Part shown: positions 19,654-28,252 of the stretch, piece after piece
How positions within the stretch are numbered: the stretch's first letter is position 1
Layout: each line of letters begins with the position of its first letter
NCBI GenBank assembly: GCA_913063505.1
Contig: CAJXYT010000010.1
Coordinates: 1-39,576 of the forward strand
Direction of reading: 5' to 3'
DNA length: 39,576 bases
From: an uncultured Gammaproteobacteria bacterium
Lineage (GTDB): Bacteria; Pseudomonadota; Gammaproteobacteria; Steroidobacterales; Woeseiaceae
Translations under genes and position numbers: made by a program
Notes under the pieces: model-generated
Told to the model about the DNA's origin: nothing
The model's input: the letters and a program-made list of their open reading frames with translations, nothing else
Database searches by the model: none

Positions 19654-20439
19654 ATGAAAGCTAACTCTACCCTCGCCGCAGTGGCACTTTTCGCACTGCT
19701 ACTGAACAGCACCGCAGAAGCCGCAACCCGCGAAGAAAAGCGCGTTGGGGACTCCGCCGATGTCCTTGAGCAGCTACTTCGAATTCCGGAGAAAACGGTA
19801 CCGCAGGCACTGCTTTCCCGCGCCTATGCCGTCGCCGTCATTCCGAATGTCATCAAAGCCGCCTTCGGACTGGGCGCCCGACGTGGCAAAGGAATAATCG
19901 TTATTCGTCAGGACGATAATTCCTGGAGTAATCCGGCGTTCGTTACACTCACAGGCGGCAGCGTTGGCTGGCAGGTTGGCGCACAATCGACCGACATTAT
20001 TTTGGTGTTTAAGACGCGTAAAGGCGTAGAGGGCATTGAAAACGGGCGCCTTACCTTAGGTGCAGACGCCTCCATCGCGGCCGGTCCAATCGGACGGCAT
20101 ACTGGAATCTCGACGGACATCGAGTTCCAGTCTGAAGTGTATTCCTATTCTCGTAGCCGCGGACTTTTTGCCGGCGTTTCCCTTGAGGGTACTGGTGTGA
20201 CGATGGACCGAAAAGCGAACGCCGCATTCTACGATTCGATTAGCATAACACCGGAACGTATTTTTGTTAGCTCGCCCAATATCGCTCCGGATATTGCGAA
20301 TACATTCGTGCAAATTCTCACAACGCAGACGAGCCAATTGCCTACCCAGCCAGGCATGAACATCAAGGACACGATCCGCGCACCAGATGAAGCTACGGAG
20401 CCCCGGATATTTGGCATGCCAGACAGCAGTAGCAATTAA
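19654..20439 (+). CDS. Secreted SYLF (Ysc84) domain lipid-binding protein
   Basis: Signal peptide plus AYAVAVIPNVIKAAFGLGARRGKGIIVIR...WSNPAFVTLTGGSVGWQVGAQSTDIILVFKTRKGVE...YSYSRSRGLFAGVSLEG. Confidence 0.92.
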   Translation: MKANSTLAAVALFALLLNSTAEAATREEKRVGDSADVLEQLLRIPEKTVPQALLSRAYAVAVIPNVIKAAFGLGARRGKGIIVIRQDDNSWSNPAFVTLTGGSVGWQVGAQSTDIILVFKTRKGVEGIENGRLTLGADASIAAGPIGRHTGISTDIEFQSEVYSYSRSRGLFAGVSLEGTGVTMDRKANAAFYDSISITPERIFVSSPNIAPDIANTFVQILTTQTSQLPTQPGMNIKDTIRAPDEATEPRIFGMPDSSSN

Positions 20440-20478
20440 TGGCTCGTCAAATAACAAAAATGACCCTAGCCAAGTGTT

Positions 20479-21561
20479 ATGACTCTGACTGAGCTCATCG
20501 CACAGGTTCAGCAGCTCGCCGAACTCATCGGACCCAACGTCTATCTGCAAGCGGCCATTATCGCCGCAGCCTTTATCGTCGTTGGTAAGATCGCAGACTG
20601 GGTTATTTCTGGAATCATTAGTCGCTTCGCGCGCCGCTCAACAAACGATTTTGACGACCAGTTGGTCAGCCTCGTACACAAACCCATTTTTATGTCATTT
20701 GTGCTGCTGGGACTGTCTCTTGGCGCGCGCCGGCTCGGCCTTCCCGATGTCCCGACCTTTATTACTATCGGTATTCTGAAAACCCTCGCGATTTTCGTTT
20801 GGTACAGCACGTTCATGAGTTTGATGAGCCTGGTCGTCAGTGTTTTTTCCAAAACCCGGGATCGCAAGATCGTCCAGACCGGAATGCTACCGCTACTGCA
20901 CAACGTGATGAAAATTATTGTGTTTGCGTTGGCCGTTTACTTTCTTTTTCTTGCCTGGAACATCGATGTTACCGCTTGGTTAGCATCCGCCGGAATCGTT
21001 GGCTTAGCGCTAAGTTTCGCGGCTAAAGACACTTTGTCGAATCTGTTCGCTGGCGTCTCTATAATAATGGACTCACCGTACAAGGCCGGCGATTTTATTA
21101 TTCTGGATACGGGTGAACGTGGTCTCGTCACCGATATTGGTCTTCGTAGTACTCGAATCCTGACGCAAGACGATGTCGAAATCACCGTGCCAAACGGCAT
21201 TATCGGAAATGGTAAGATCATCAACGAGGCTGGTGGGCCGCCAGCACAGCATCGTATTCGGGCTGCCATTGGCGTTGCCTATGGCAGCGACCTCGATCAG
21301 GTCATTGCAGTTTTGAGTGCAGTAGCTGCAAAGCATCCCGAGATACTGGATACCCCTGAACCACGCGTGCGATTCAGAACGTTCGGCGACTCGAGTCTTA
21401 ATTTTGAACTATTGGGTTGGATCGCACAGCCTGTTGATCGCGGGCGTGTAACTCACGAACTCAACTGTGCGATTTACAGGGCGTTAAACGAAAATGAAAT
21501 TAGTATTCCATTCCCACAAAGAGACTTGCATGTACGGTCCATGCCCGAGAAAAACGACTAA
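20479..21561 (+). CDS. MscS-family small-conductance mechanosensitive channel
   Basis: WLASAGIVGLALSFAAKDTLSNLFAGVSIIMDSPYKAGDFI pore/beta-domain region and VTVPNGIIG-like segment. Confidence 0.92.
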   Translation: MTLTELIAQVQQLAELIGPNVYLQAAIIAAAFIVVGKIADWVISGIISRFARRSTNDFDDQLVSLVHKPIFMSFVLLGLSLGARRLGLPDVPTFITIGILKTLAIFVWYSTFMSLMSLVVSVFSKTRDRKIVQTGMLPLLHNVMKIIVFALAVYFLFLAWNIDVTAWLASAGIVGLALSFAAKDTLSNLFAGVSIIMDSPYKAGDFIILDTGERGLVTDIGLRSTRILTQDDVEITVPNGIIGNGKIINEAGGPPAQHRIRAAIGVAYGSDLDQVIAVLSAVAAKHPEILDTPEPRVRFRTFGDSSLNFELLGWIAQPVDRGRVTHELNCAIYRALNENEISIPFPQRDLHVRSMPEKND

Positions 21562-21606
21562 AAATTATGTTAAAAATATTGAAAATTAATAAAACATAGA
21601 GGAAGC

Positions 21607-22389
21607 ATGACCAATCTTTCACTGAAAAATAAACGCATATTAATCACGGGCGGTTCGCAAGGAGTTGGTTTTGCAATTGCAAGAGCGTGTTGCAATTTGG
21701 GTGCTCAACATCTTGTGATCATCGGCAGAGATGAGGCTAAAGGCCAGGCTGCAGCCAATCAGCTGTCCACTGACAGTTCGAAAACAACTTTTTTTAGTGC
21801 TGACCTCGCCAATGAAGATGCGGCGAATACAGTTTTTGATTTCGCGCGCCAGGAGATGGGGGGTGTGGACGGCTTGGTGAATGCTGCTGGTATAACCACG
21901 CGTGGCTCATTTCTGGATGGCAAGCTGGAAGATTGGGATCGACTCTTTGCCATCAATGCGCGTGCGCCCTTTTTTCTAATGCAAGCTTTTATTCGTCAGG
22001 CCCTAGATGTTGGTCAGGCTGGGTCAATTGTAAACATCTCGTCGATGCACACCTATTGCGGCCTCCCCGAGGTTGCAATGTACGCGGGATCAAAAGCGGC
22101 GATCACCACTTTAACAAAAAATGCAGCAAATGCGCATTTACAGGACAGGATACGTGCAAACGCCATTGCAATGGGGTGGGCTGCCACACCTGCTGAACAG
22201 GACATGCAGGCGAATAAGCTTGGCAAGGGGAAGGGCTGGGTCGAAGATATTGCGTCGCAACTACCCCTTGGACGACTGCTTGATGTCTCTGAAGTCGCAA
22301 ATCTCGCGGTTTACCTGTTAAGTGATATGTCGGGACTACAGACCGGTACGATTATCGATTTAGAACAAAAAGTAATGGGGGCAATATAA
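21607..22389 (+). CDS. SDR-family oxidoreductase
   Basis: ILITGGSQGVGFAIARACCNLGA (TGxxxGxG), NAAGITTRG, SIVNISSMHTYCGLPEVAMYAGSKAAI (YxxxK). Confidence 0.92.
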   Translation: MTNLSLKNKRILITGGSQGVGFAIARACCNLGAQHLVIIGRDEAKGQAAANQLSTDSSKTTFFSADLANEDAANTVFDFARQEMGGVDGLVNAAGITTRGSFLDGKLEDWDRLFAINARAPFFLMQAFIRQALDVGQAGSIVNISSMHTYCGLPEVAMYAGSKAAITTLTKNAANAHLQDRIRANAIAMGWAATPAEQDMQANKLGKGKGWVEDIASQLPLGRLLDVSEVANLAVYLLSDMSGLQTGTIIDLEQKVMGAI

Positions 22390-22493
22390 TTAGCATATCT
22401 AACTCAGGGCAAGAATACGGCGTCGATAGTCAAGAATATCCAATTGATGCGCCGGTATTAAATTCGAAAAATATCATTTGTTTACCTGAGAGT

Positions 22494-23960
22494 GTGCAGC
22501 GGCCGCAATATGATCGCGGGAACCTTTCGCCAAGTATAGTGCATCTTGGAAGTGGTGCTTTTCACCGTACTCATTTGATGGATTTTCACGAAGACGCGCT
22601 CGAGCATCAGTTTGGAGCGTGGGGGGTAATCGGTATCAATTTGAGGGCGCCGGATATCGGTGCTGTTCTGGCGCCGCAGGAGGGGCTTTATTGTCGGCAG
22701 CTTCGTTTCGGTGATGAGCATCAAACCAGATTGATAGGCGGATTATTGGGGGGGATGAGTGTGTCTCATCTGAATGAACCAATGCGCCGTCAATCTGTTC
22801 GGAAAACATTAGAGGCGGTTGTCGCGCCGGAGATCAGAATTGTTTCAATGACTGTCACGGAAAAGGGCTATTGTCATGCTCCCTCTACCGGCGTTTTGCA
22901 AGAGGGTCATCATGACATTCTTCATGATATTGAGCACCCGCGCTACCCTTTGTCAGTACCGGGTTTTGTGCTTGAAGTTATTCAAATGCGTTTGGACTTA
23001 AGTCAGGTTCCGCCCACCTTTATCAGTTGCGACAATGTGCCAGCCAACGGTAAGACTCTGAAAAACTGTGTTTTGAAATTAGCTGAGCAGGTATGTCCTG
23101 ATCTTGTTCCACGTATCGCTAATGAAGTAATTTTTTTAAGCACAATGGTGGATCGCATTGTGCCTGCAACGCGAGAGCAGGATATGTCGGAGTTTCAGTC
23201 TTGGGCCGGTGTTTCAGATGCTGCTTTGGTAGTTGGTGAGCCTTATCGTATGTGGGTTATTGAAGATGATAAGCGCGCGCAATTGCCTGCTTGGCATGAG
23301 GTGGGTGCGCTCATCACGAATAATGTGCACGATTATGAATTAGTTAAAATGCGGGCTGTTAATGGCATGCAGACAGCTCTTGCCCACTTAGGTCATCTCT
23401 CGAACTTCAAATACATGTCCGATGTTCTCGATAACGAGACTTTGCGCGAATTTGGCAGAACTTTAATCATGAAAGAAGTTCTACCTAACCTGCCGCAGGT
23501 TAATGGGCTTGAGCCTGAGGACTATGTAAATGAGACGGTTAATCGGTTGGCGAATACAGCTATCGGACATCGCACAGCACAAATTTCGACTGATGGATCG
23601 CAGAAGATACGCCATAGATTACTTGACCCCCTATATGATGCATTCAAAGTTGGTATGCCGAGGGATGGTTTAACTATCGTCGTAGCAGCCTGGCTCATGC
23701 ACATGTTTAAGTTAGGTGGAGATGCAGATCAAAAGGAGATCTCAGACCCTTTTTTGTCAGTCGCGATAAAGGTGCGGGGGGAATCGGAAAACAACCTATC
23801 TTACTTCATTGACGAATTGCTGAAGGAGCGCACTGTGTTTCCACAATGGGTGAATGAAGTTCCCAATTTAGTCGGTGAGTTCAAGGCAATTGCTGCGCAA
23901 ATACAAGATCAGCAGATGGATAAGGTATTGCGCGAATATCTTAGTGCTCATCAACGCTAA
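22494..23960 (+). CDS. Mannitol dehydrogenase family protein (mannitol 2-dehydrogenase / fructuronate reductase-like)
   Basis: PSIVHLGSGAFHRTHLMDF, SMTVTEKGYC, FISCDNVPANGKTLKNCVLKLA, TMVDRIVPAT, WVIEDDKRAQLPAWHEVGALITNNVHDYELVKMRAVNGMQTALAHLG. The true N-terminus may extend upstream of the GTG at 22494. Confidence 0.92.
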   Translation: MQRPQYDRGNLSPSIVHLGSGAFHRTHLMDFHEDALEHQFGAWGVIGINLRAPDIGAVLAPQEGLYCRQLRFGDEHQTRLIGGLLGGMSVSHLNEPMRRQSVRKTLEAVVAPEIRIVSMTVTEKGYCHAPSTGVLQEGHHDILHDIEHPRYPLSVPGFVLEVIQMRLDLSQVPPTFISCDNVPANGKTLKNCVLKLAEQVCPDLVPRIANEVIFLSTMVDRIVPATREQDMSEFQSWAGVSDAALVVGEPYRMWVIEDDKRAQLPAWHEVGALITNNVHDYELVKMRAVNGMQTALAHLGHLSNFKYMSDVLDNETLREFGRTLIMKEVLPNLPQVNGLEPEDYVNETVNRLANTAIGHRTAQISTDGSQKIRHRLLDPLYDAFKVGMPRDGLTIVVAAWLMHMFKLGGDADQKEISDPFLSVAIKVRGESENNLSYFIDELLKERTVFPQWVNEVPNLVGEFKAIAAQIQDQQMDKVLREYLSAHQR

Positions 23961-24303
23961 GCATGAGCGTACACTTTTGTGTATTACAGACAAAGAGTGA
24001 AGCCCAGCTGCGAGCTTTGGTAAGCACTTACCCTTTATTCGCGAAGTAAGGCTTGGTCATTTTAGGTTTCAGGTTCTGGCCACTGCGCTCCGCCAATTAT
24101 CTGATGATGAGTGTTGTAAGGCTCCGATCCTGAAAAAGTGACAACCTTTAGTAAGAAGCTGATTGAAACGAGAAGGCGGATCGAACTCACTTGGGGAATG
24201 AAACGAAAATCTAATTAAGTGCACCATTTGATGGTGGATTGACACACGCATATAGCGAAATTCTGTTTGCACCTCCAAAACTCTAACTGTTGAAAGGTAG
24301 AAA

Positions 24304-26202
24304 ATGAAAAAACTAGATTTAATTACCATTGGCCGTTCGGGAGTTGATTTATATGGCGCACAGGTCGGAGGCCGTCTGGAGGATATGGGGAGTTTCCAAA
24401 AGTATATAGGGGGGTCACCGACTAACATTGCAGCAGGCTCTGCGCGGCTTGGATTGAAGTCCGCCTTAATAACCCGGGTTGGCGATGAGCATATGGGGCG
24501 GTTTATTTGTGAAACGCTTAAAGACGAAGGGGTTGATACAAATGGCATTGTGGTGGACCCAAAAAGGCTAACAGCGCTTGTGGTTTTGGGTATTCGTGAC
24601 CAAGATCAGTTTCCACTTATTTTCTATCGAACTGACTGTGCCGATATGGCCTTATGTGAGCAGGATATCGACCCCGATTTTGTGGCCAGTGCACGATGTG
24701 TTACTGCTACAGGTACACATTTAAGTAATCCAAAAACAGAAGCAGCAGTTTTAAAGACACTAAAAATAGCTAAAGAAACTGGTGCTCAGACGGCATTGGA
24801 TATCGATTATCGTCCAAACCTTTGGGGGCTTGCAGGTCATGGGGACGGGGAAAATCGTTTTATTGCATCGGAGCGAGTTACTCAAAAGCTCCAACAAAAC
24901 TTGCACCTTTTTGACTTGATTGTGGGTACGGAAGAAGAGTTTCACATAGCCGGCGGGAGTACAGACACAGTGGCTGCATTAAGAGCTGTCAGAGCCGTGA
25001 GTGATGCGACGCTTGTATGTAAAAGAGGTGCTGAGGGAGCGGTTGCACTTACAGGCGAGATTCCAGATTGCCTGAATGACGGACAAAGTGGTCCAGGCTT
25101 CCCAATCGAAGTCTTCAATGTGCTGGGTGCGGGCGATGGGTTTATGTCTGGGTTACTTAAAGGCTGGCTAGATGGCGAAGATTGGCCAACCACACTCAAA
25201 TATGCGAACGCTTGTGGCGCTTTTGCGGTAAGCCGACACGGCTGTACGCCAGCCTATCCTAGCTGGGAGGAACTACAGTTCTTTCTGAAGCGAGGTATAA
25301 AAAATCCCGCGTTAAGGAAGGATTCTGAGCTTGAGCAAATTCATTGGTCGACCAACCGAAAAGGTGAATGGCCTGAGGTGCGCGTGTTTGCCTTTGATCA
25401 TAGGTTGCAGTTTGAAGAAATGCCGGGTGCGACCATCAAGAAAATTGATGCATTCAAGCAACTTTGCCTGCAAGCCGCTTTGAGCGTGCAAAAAGGCCGT
25501 TCTGGTTATGGGATTCTGTGCGATGGTCGTCTAGGGCGAAAGGCTCTATACCAGGCAGCGGGACAGAATTTATGGATTGGCAGACCAACCGAATGGCCGG
25601 GCTCTCAGCCACTTGAACTGGAGCCAGCATTAGTTGGGTCGGAATTTGTACTTAGTGAATGGCCATTGCAACATGTCGTTAAAGTTCTTTGTTTTTGCCA
25701 CCCTGAAAATGATGAGGCAACCTGGTCTAGCCAGGAGCAATCTATAAAACGTCTGTTTGAGACTGCAAGGCACAACAGATTGGAGTTTTTACTAGAGGTT
25801 ATTCCATCTAAAGTTGGCGAAGTGGATGATGAGACGACGGCAAAATTAATTCAGCGATTTTATGATTTGGGGGTCTTTCCAGACTGGTGGACGCTTGAGC
25901 CGCCTAAGACATCTCGCGCCTGGCAATTGGCTTGCGATACAATTAACAAGAATGATCCCTACACTAGAGGTATTGTCGTGTTGGGCTTAGATGCTCCGGC
26001 AGAGGAGCTGTTTGAGAGCTTTCAATTGGCTGTACAACACGATCTGGTTAAAGGTTTTACCGTTGGCAGGACAATATTTGGTGATGTGGCCCGACACTGG
26101 ATGCAAGGAAAAGTTACGGATACTGAAGCAGTCAATACCATGACACAAAATTATGCAGAAATTTGTCGTATGTGGGGTGACGCGAAAAGTTCAGTGACAT
26201 AG
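24304..26202 (+). CDS. 5-dehydro-2-deoxygluconokinase-like PfkB kinase fused to DUF2090 aldolase-like domain (IolC-DUF2090)
   Basis: N-terminal PfkB kinase LDLITIGRSGVDLYGAQVGGRLEDMGSFQKYIGGSPTNIAAGSARLGLKSALITRVGDEHMG and NVLGAGDGFMSGLLKGWL; C-terminal DUF2090 FAFDHRLQFEEM...GILCDGRLGRKAL...GRTIFGDVARHWMQG. Confidence 0.92.
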   Translation: MKKLDLITIGRSGVDLYGAQVGGRLEDMGSFQKYIGGSPTNIAAGSARLGLKSALITRVGDEHMGRFICETLKDEGVDTNGIVVDPKRLTALVVLGIRDQDQFPLIFYRTDCADMALCEQDIDPDFVASARCVTATGTHLSNPKTEAAVLKTLKIAKETGAQTALDIDYRPNLWGLAGHGDGENRFIASERVTQKLQQNLHLFDLIVGTEEEFHIAGGSTDTVAALRAVRAVSDATLVCKRGAEGAVALTGEIPDCLNDGQSGPGFPIEVFNVLGAGDGFMSGLLKGWLDGEDWPTTLKYANACGAFAVSRHGCTPAYPSWEELQFFLKRGIKNPALRKDSELEQIHWSTNRKGEWPEVRVFAFDHRLQFEEMPGATIKKIDAFKQLCLQAALSVQKGRSGYGILCDGRLGRKALYQAAGQNLWIGRPTEWPGSQPLELEPALVGSEFVLSEWPLQHVVKVLCFCHPENDEATWSSQEQSIKRLFETARHNRLEFLLEVIPSKVGEVDDETTAKLIQRFYDLGVFPDWWTLEPPKTSRAWQLACDTINKNDPYTRGIVVLGLDAPAEELFESFQLAVQHDLVKGFTVGRTIFGDVARHWMQGKVTDTEAVNTMTQNYAEICRMWGDAKSSVT

Positions 26203-26328
26203 GTGGCAATAGTGGGTTATTTATCGACGGCATATCCACGTAATCGACAACCAAAGATGCAATAGCTCTCAGAAAGTGCGCAGGGCCTTATGGCGACCAA
26301 GCAATTTTGAATTTAGAATTTCTCCCAC

Positions 26329-27204
26329 TTATGAATCGTGGCGTTTTTCCTCAATTCCACGCACGCCAAGGCCGGTAACGGCAAACAATGCTCCACGATG
26401 GTGGTTGTCTTTTGGATGATTTGGTGAAAACTGAGCACCCATGGATGTCACATACAAAATATCCAGATCCGGTCCTCCAAAAGCAACGCTTGTGGGTTTG
26501 CTAATTGGCATGTCTATGCTTTGCATCAACGCTCCATCTGGGGAATAGCGATCTACCCTACCGCCAAAAATACGGGTACTCCATAAACACCCTTCATCGT
26601 CCACCGTACACCCATCAAAACTACCACTCAAAGGCTCATCAGTTGAGACTATGGCAACCTTATTCTTAAGGGTGCCAGTTATAGGGTCATGGTCGTAGCG
26701 CCAAATTTTGCCCACACCTGAATCCGATGCATAGAAGATTTTGCCGTCAGGTGACCAGCATGGACCGTTAAATACAACAAAACCCTTATCTAGTTCTTGC
26801 ACGCGCCTTTCTTTATCACACCGGTAGACTTTGCCAAGACCGGCTTTCTCCGTCATGTCCATGCCACCAAAGAAAAAATTTCCATTGCGATCAACCTTAC
26901 CGTCATTAAGTCTTTGATCTTGAGTCATACCTTGAGGGGTAAAGATAAGTTCCGTTTGCTCACTCTCAAAGTCAAACTCAAACAAACCAGTTTGGCCCGC
27001 TACTAGCGCGTTTCCTTGCTTTGTGAGGCAAATGGAACCGATTAGTTCTGGTACCTCCCAAACTTTGAGTTCACGACCATCGGCGGTTGCCATATATATT
27101 CGTTTCTCAAAACTATCGATCCAATATAGACGTTGAGTCTTAGTATCCCATTGAGGCCCTTCACCTAACACATGCCTGAGATCAACAAGCGTTTCAATCT
27201 GCAT
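26329..27204 (-). CDS. SMP-30/gluconolactonase/LRE family protein
   Basis: LGEGPQWDTKTQRLYWIDSFEKRIY, RLNDGKVDRNGNFFFGGMD, GPCWSPDGKIFYASDS, PTSVAFGGPDLDILYVTS. Confidence 0.93.
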   Translation of the reverse strand: MQIETLVDLRHVLGEGPQWDTKTQRLYWIDSFEKRIYMATADGRELKVWEVPELIGSICLTKQGNALVAGQTGLFEFDFESEQTELIFTPQGMTQDQRLNDGKVDRNGNFFFGGMDMTEKAGLGKVYRCDKERRVQELDKGFVVFNGPCWSPDGKIFYASDSGVGKIWRYDHDPITGTLKNKVAIVSTDEPLSGSFDGCTVDDEGCLWSTRIFGGRVDRYSPDGALMQSIDMPISKPTSVAFGGPDLDILYVTSMGAQFSPNHPKDNHHRGALFAVTGLGVRGIEEKRHDS

Positions 27205-27494
27205 TCTTACTCCAAGTTTTGCGATTTAGTATTAGAAAATAAAAAAACTTCATGCGTATGCATTTTCCCGGGCTAAGCTTTGGCAGCGAACTTAATTTGA
27301 AGCACTGTCAAAATCGTGCATTCGAAATGCCGTGGAAATCAGTTAGCTTTCTTTCTTATGCAGCCATTCAGTATTTTGGCATCTGTCGCAGATTCTGAGC
27401 ACACCAAGATTGTACTAATTGTAAATAGAATTAAAAAATATTATATGCTTGCAAATATGTAATTAAATCATTAACTATTTTTAAGGAAAGTCCA

Positions 27495-28184
27495 ATGGCA
27501 ATAACAACATGTGTCTTTGATGCCTATGGCACCCTTTTTGATATAGCCGCCGCAGCAAGGATCGCAGCGGATGAGGACAGCGAAAGTGACTTAGCCCATA
27601 ACTGGCCCAAACTTGCTGAAATTTGGCGGGCAAAACAACTTCAATACAGTTGGCTCAGGGCCGTGGCTGGAGTTCATACAGATTTCTGGGAGGTGACGCG
27701 CAACGGCCTTGATTTTGCGCTTGAGGCATTGGGTTTACAAGATAATCCCGCTCTTAGGGACCGCCTGCTACATCTATATTGGGAGCTGCAGGCATACCCA
27801 GAGGTTTCTCAGATGTTGCAAGATCTGCAGGCAGGCAAAGTTAAAACGGCTATCCTATCAAACGGCTCTCCAGATATGCTTGACGGTGCGGTCAGATCCG
27901 CAGGCATTGGGAATTCTCTCGACGCCATCTTATCGGTTGAAAAAGTTGGGGTATTTAAACCACACAAAAGCGTTTATGAACTAGTTGAAAAACAATTTTT
28001 CTGCTTAAAGGAAGAAGTTCTTTTTGTCTCTTCGAATTGCTGGGACGTAGCAGCCGCTGCAGGCTTTGGATTTCAGACGGCCTGGGTCAACCGCGCAGGC
28101 GACCCTATGGAGCGTCTGCCTTGGGTACCTAAACATATTATGAAAGATTTGAGTGGAATTGCAGTACTCGCGAGCGGTACTTAA
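27495..28184 (+). CDS. Haloacid dehalogenase type II (HAD superfamily)
   Basis: CVFDAYGTLFDIAAAA (DxxGTL), ILSNGSPDMLDGAVRSAGI, VGVFKPHKSVYELV, VSSNCWDVAAAAGFGFQTAWVNR. Confidence 0.92.
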   Translation: MAITTCVFDAYGTLFDIAAAARIAADEDSESDLAHNWPKLAEIWRAKQLQYSWLRAVAGVHTDFWEVTRNGLDFALEALGLQDNPALRDRLLHLYWELQAYPEVSQMLQDLQAGKVKTAILSNGSPDMLDGAVRSAGIGNSLDAILSVEKVGVFKPHKSVYELVEKQFFCLKEEVLFVSSNCWDVAAAAGFGFQTAWVNRAGDPMERLPWVPKHIMKDLSGIAVLASGT

Positions 28185-28252
28185 AAAATAAGGAATTGAT
28201 TGCATGATATTCGCGCTATAGTGGCGCGTTGTTTATCTATGAGGATTAAGTA

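Noticed and set aside
20056-20550. 164-aa minus-strand ORF opposite the SYLF gene
   Set aside because: Antisense to a well-supported CDS; no recognisable domain
23961-24303. Possible transposase or integrase remnant between the mannitol dehydrogenase and kinase genes
   Set aside because: Short fragments only, with no terminal repeats or clear catalytic motif; not supportable by eye
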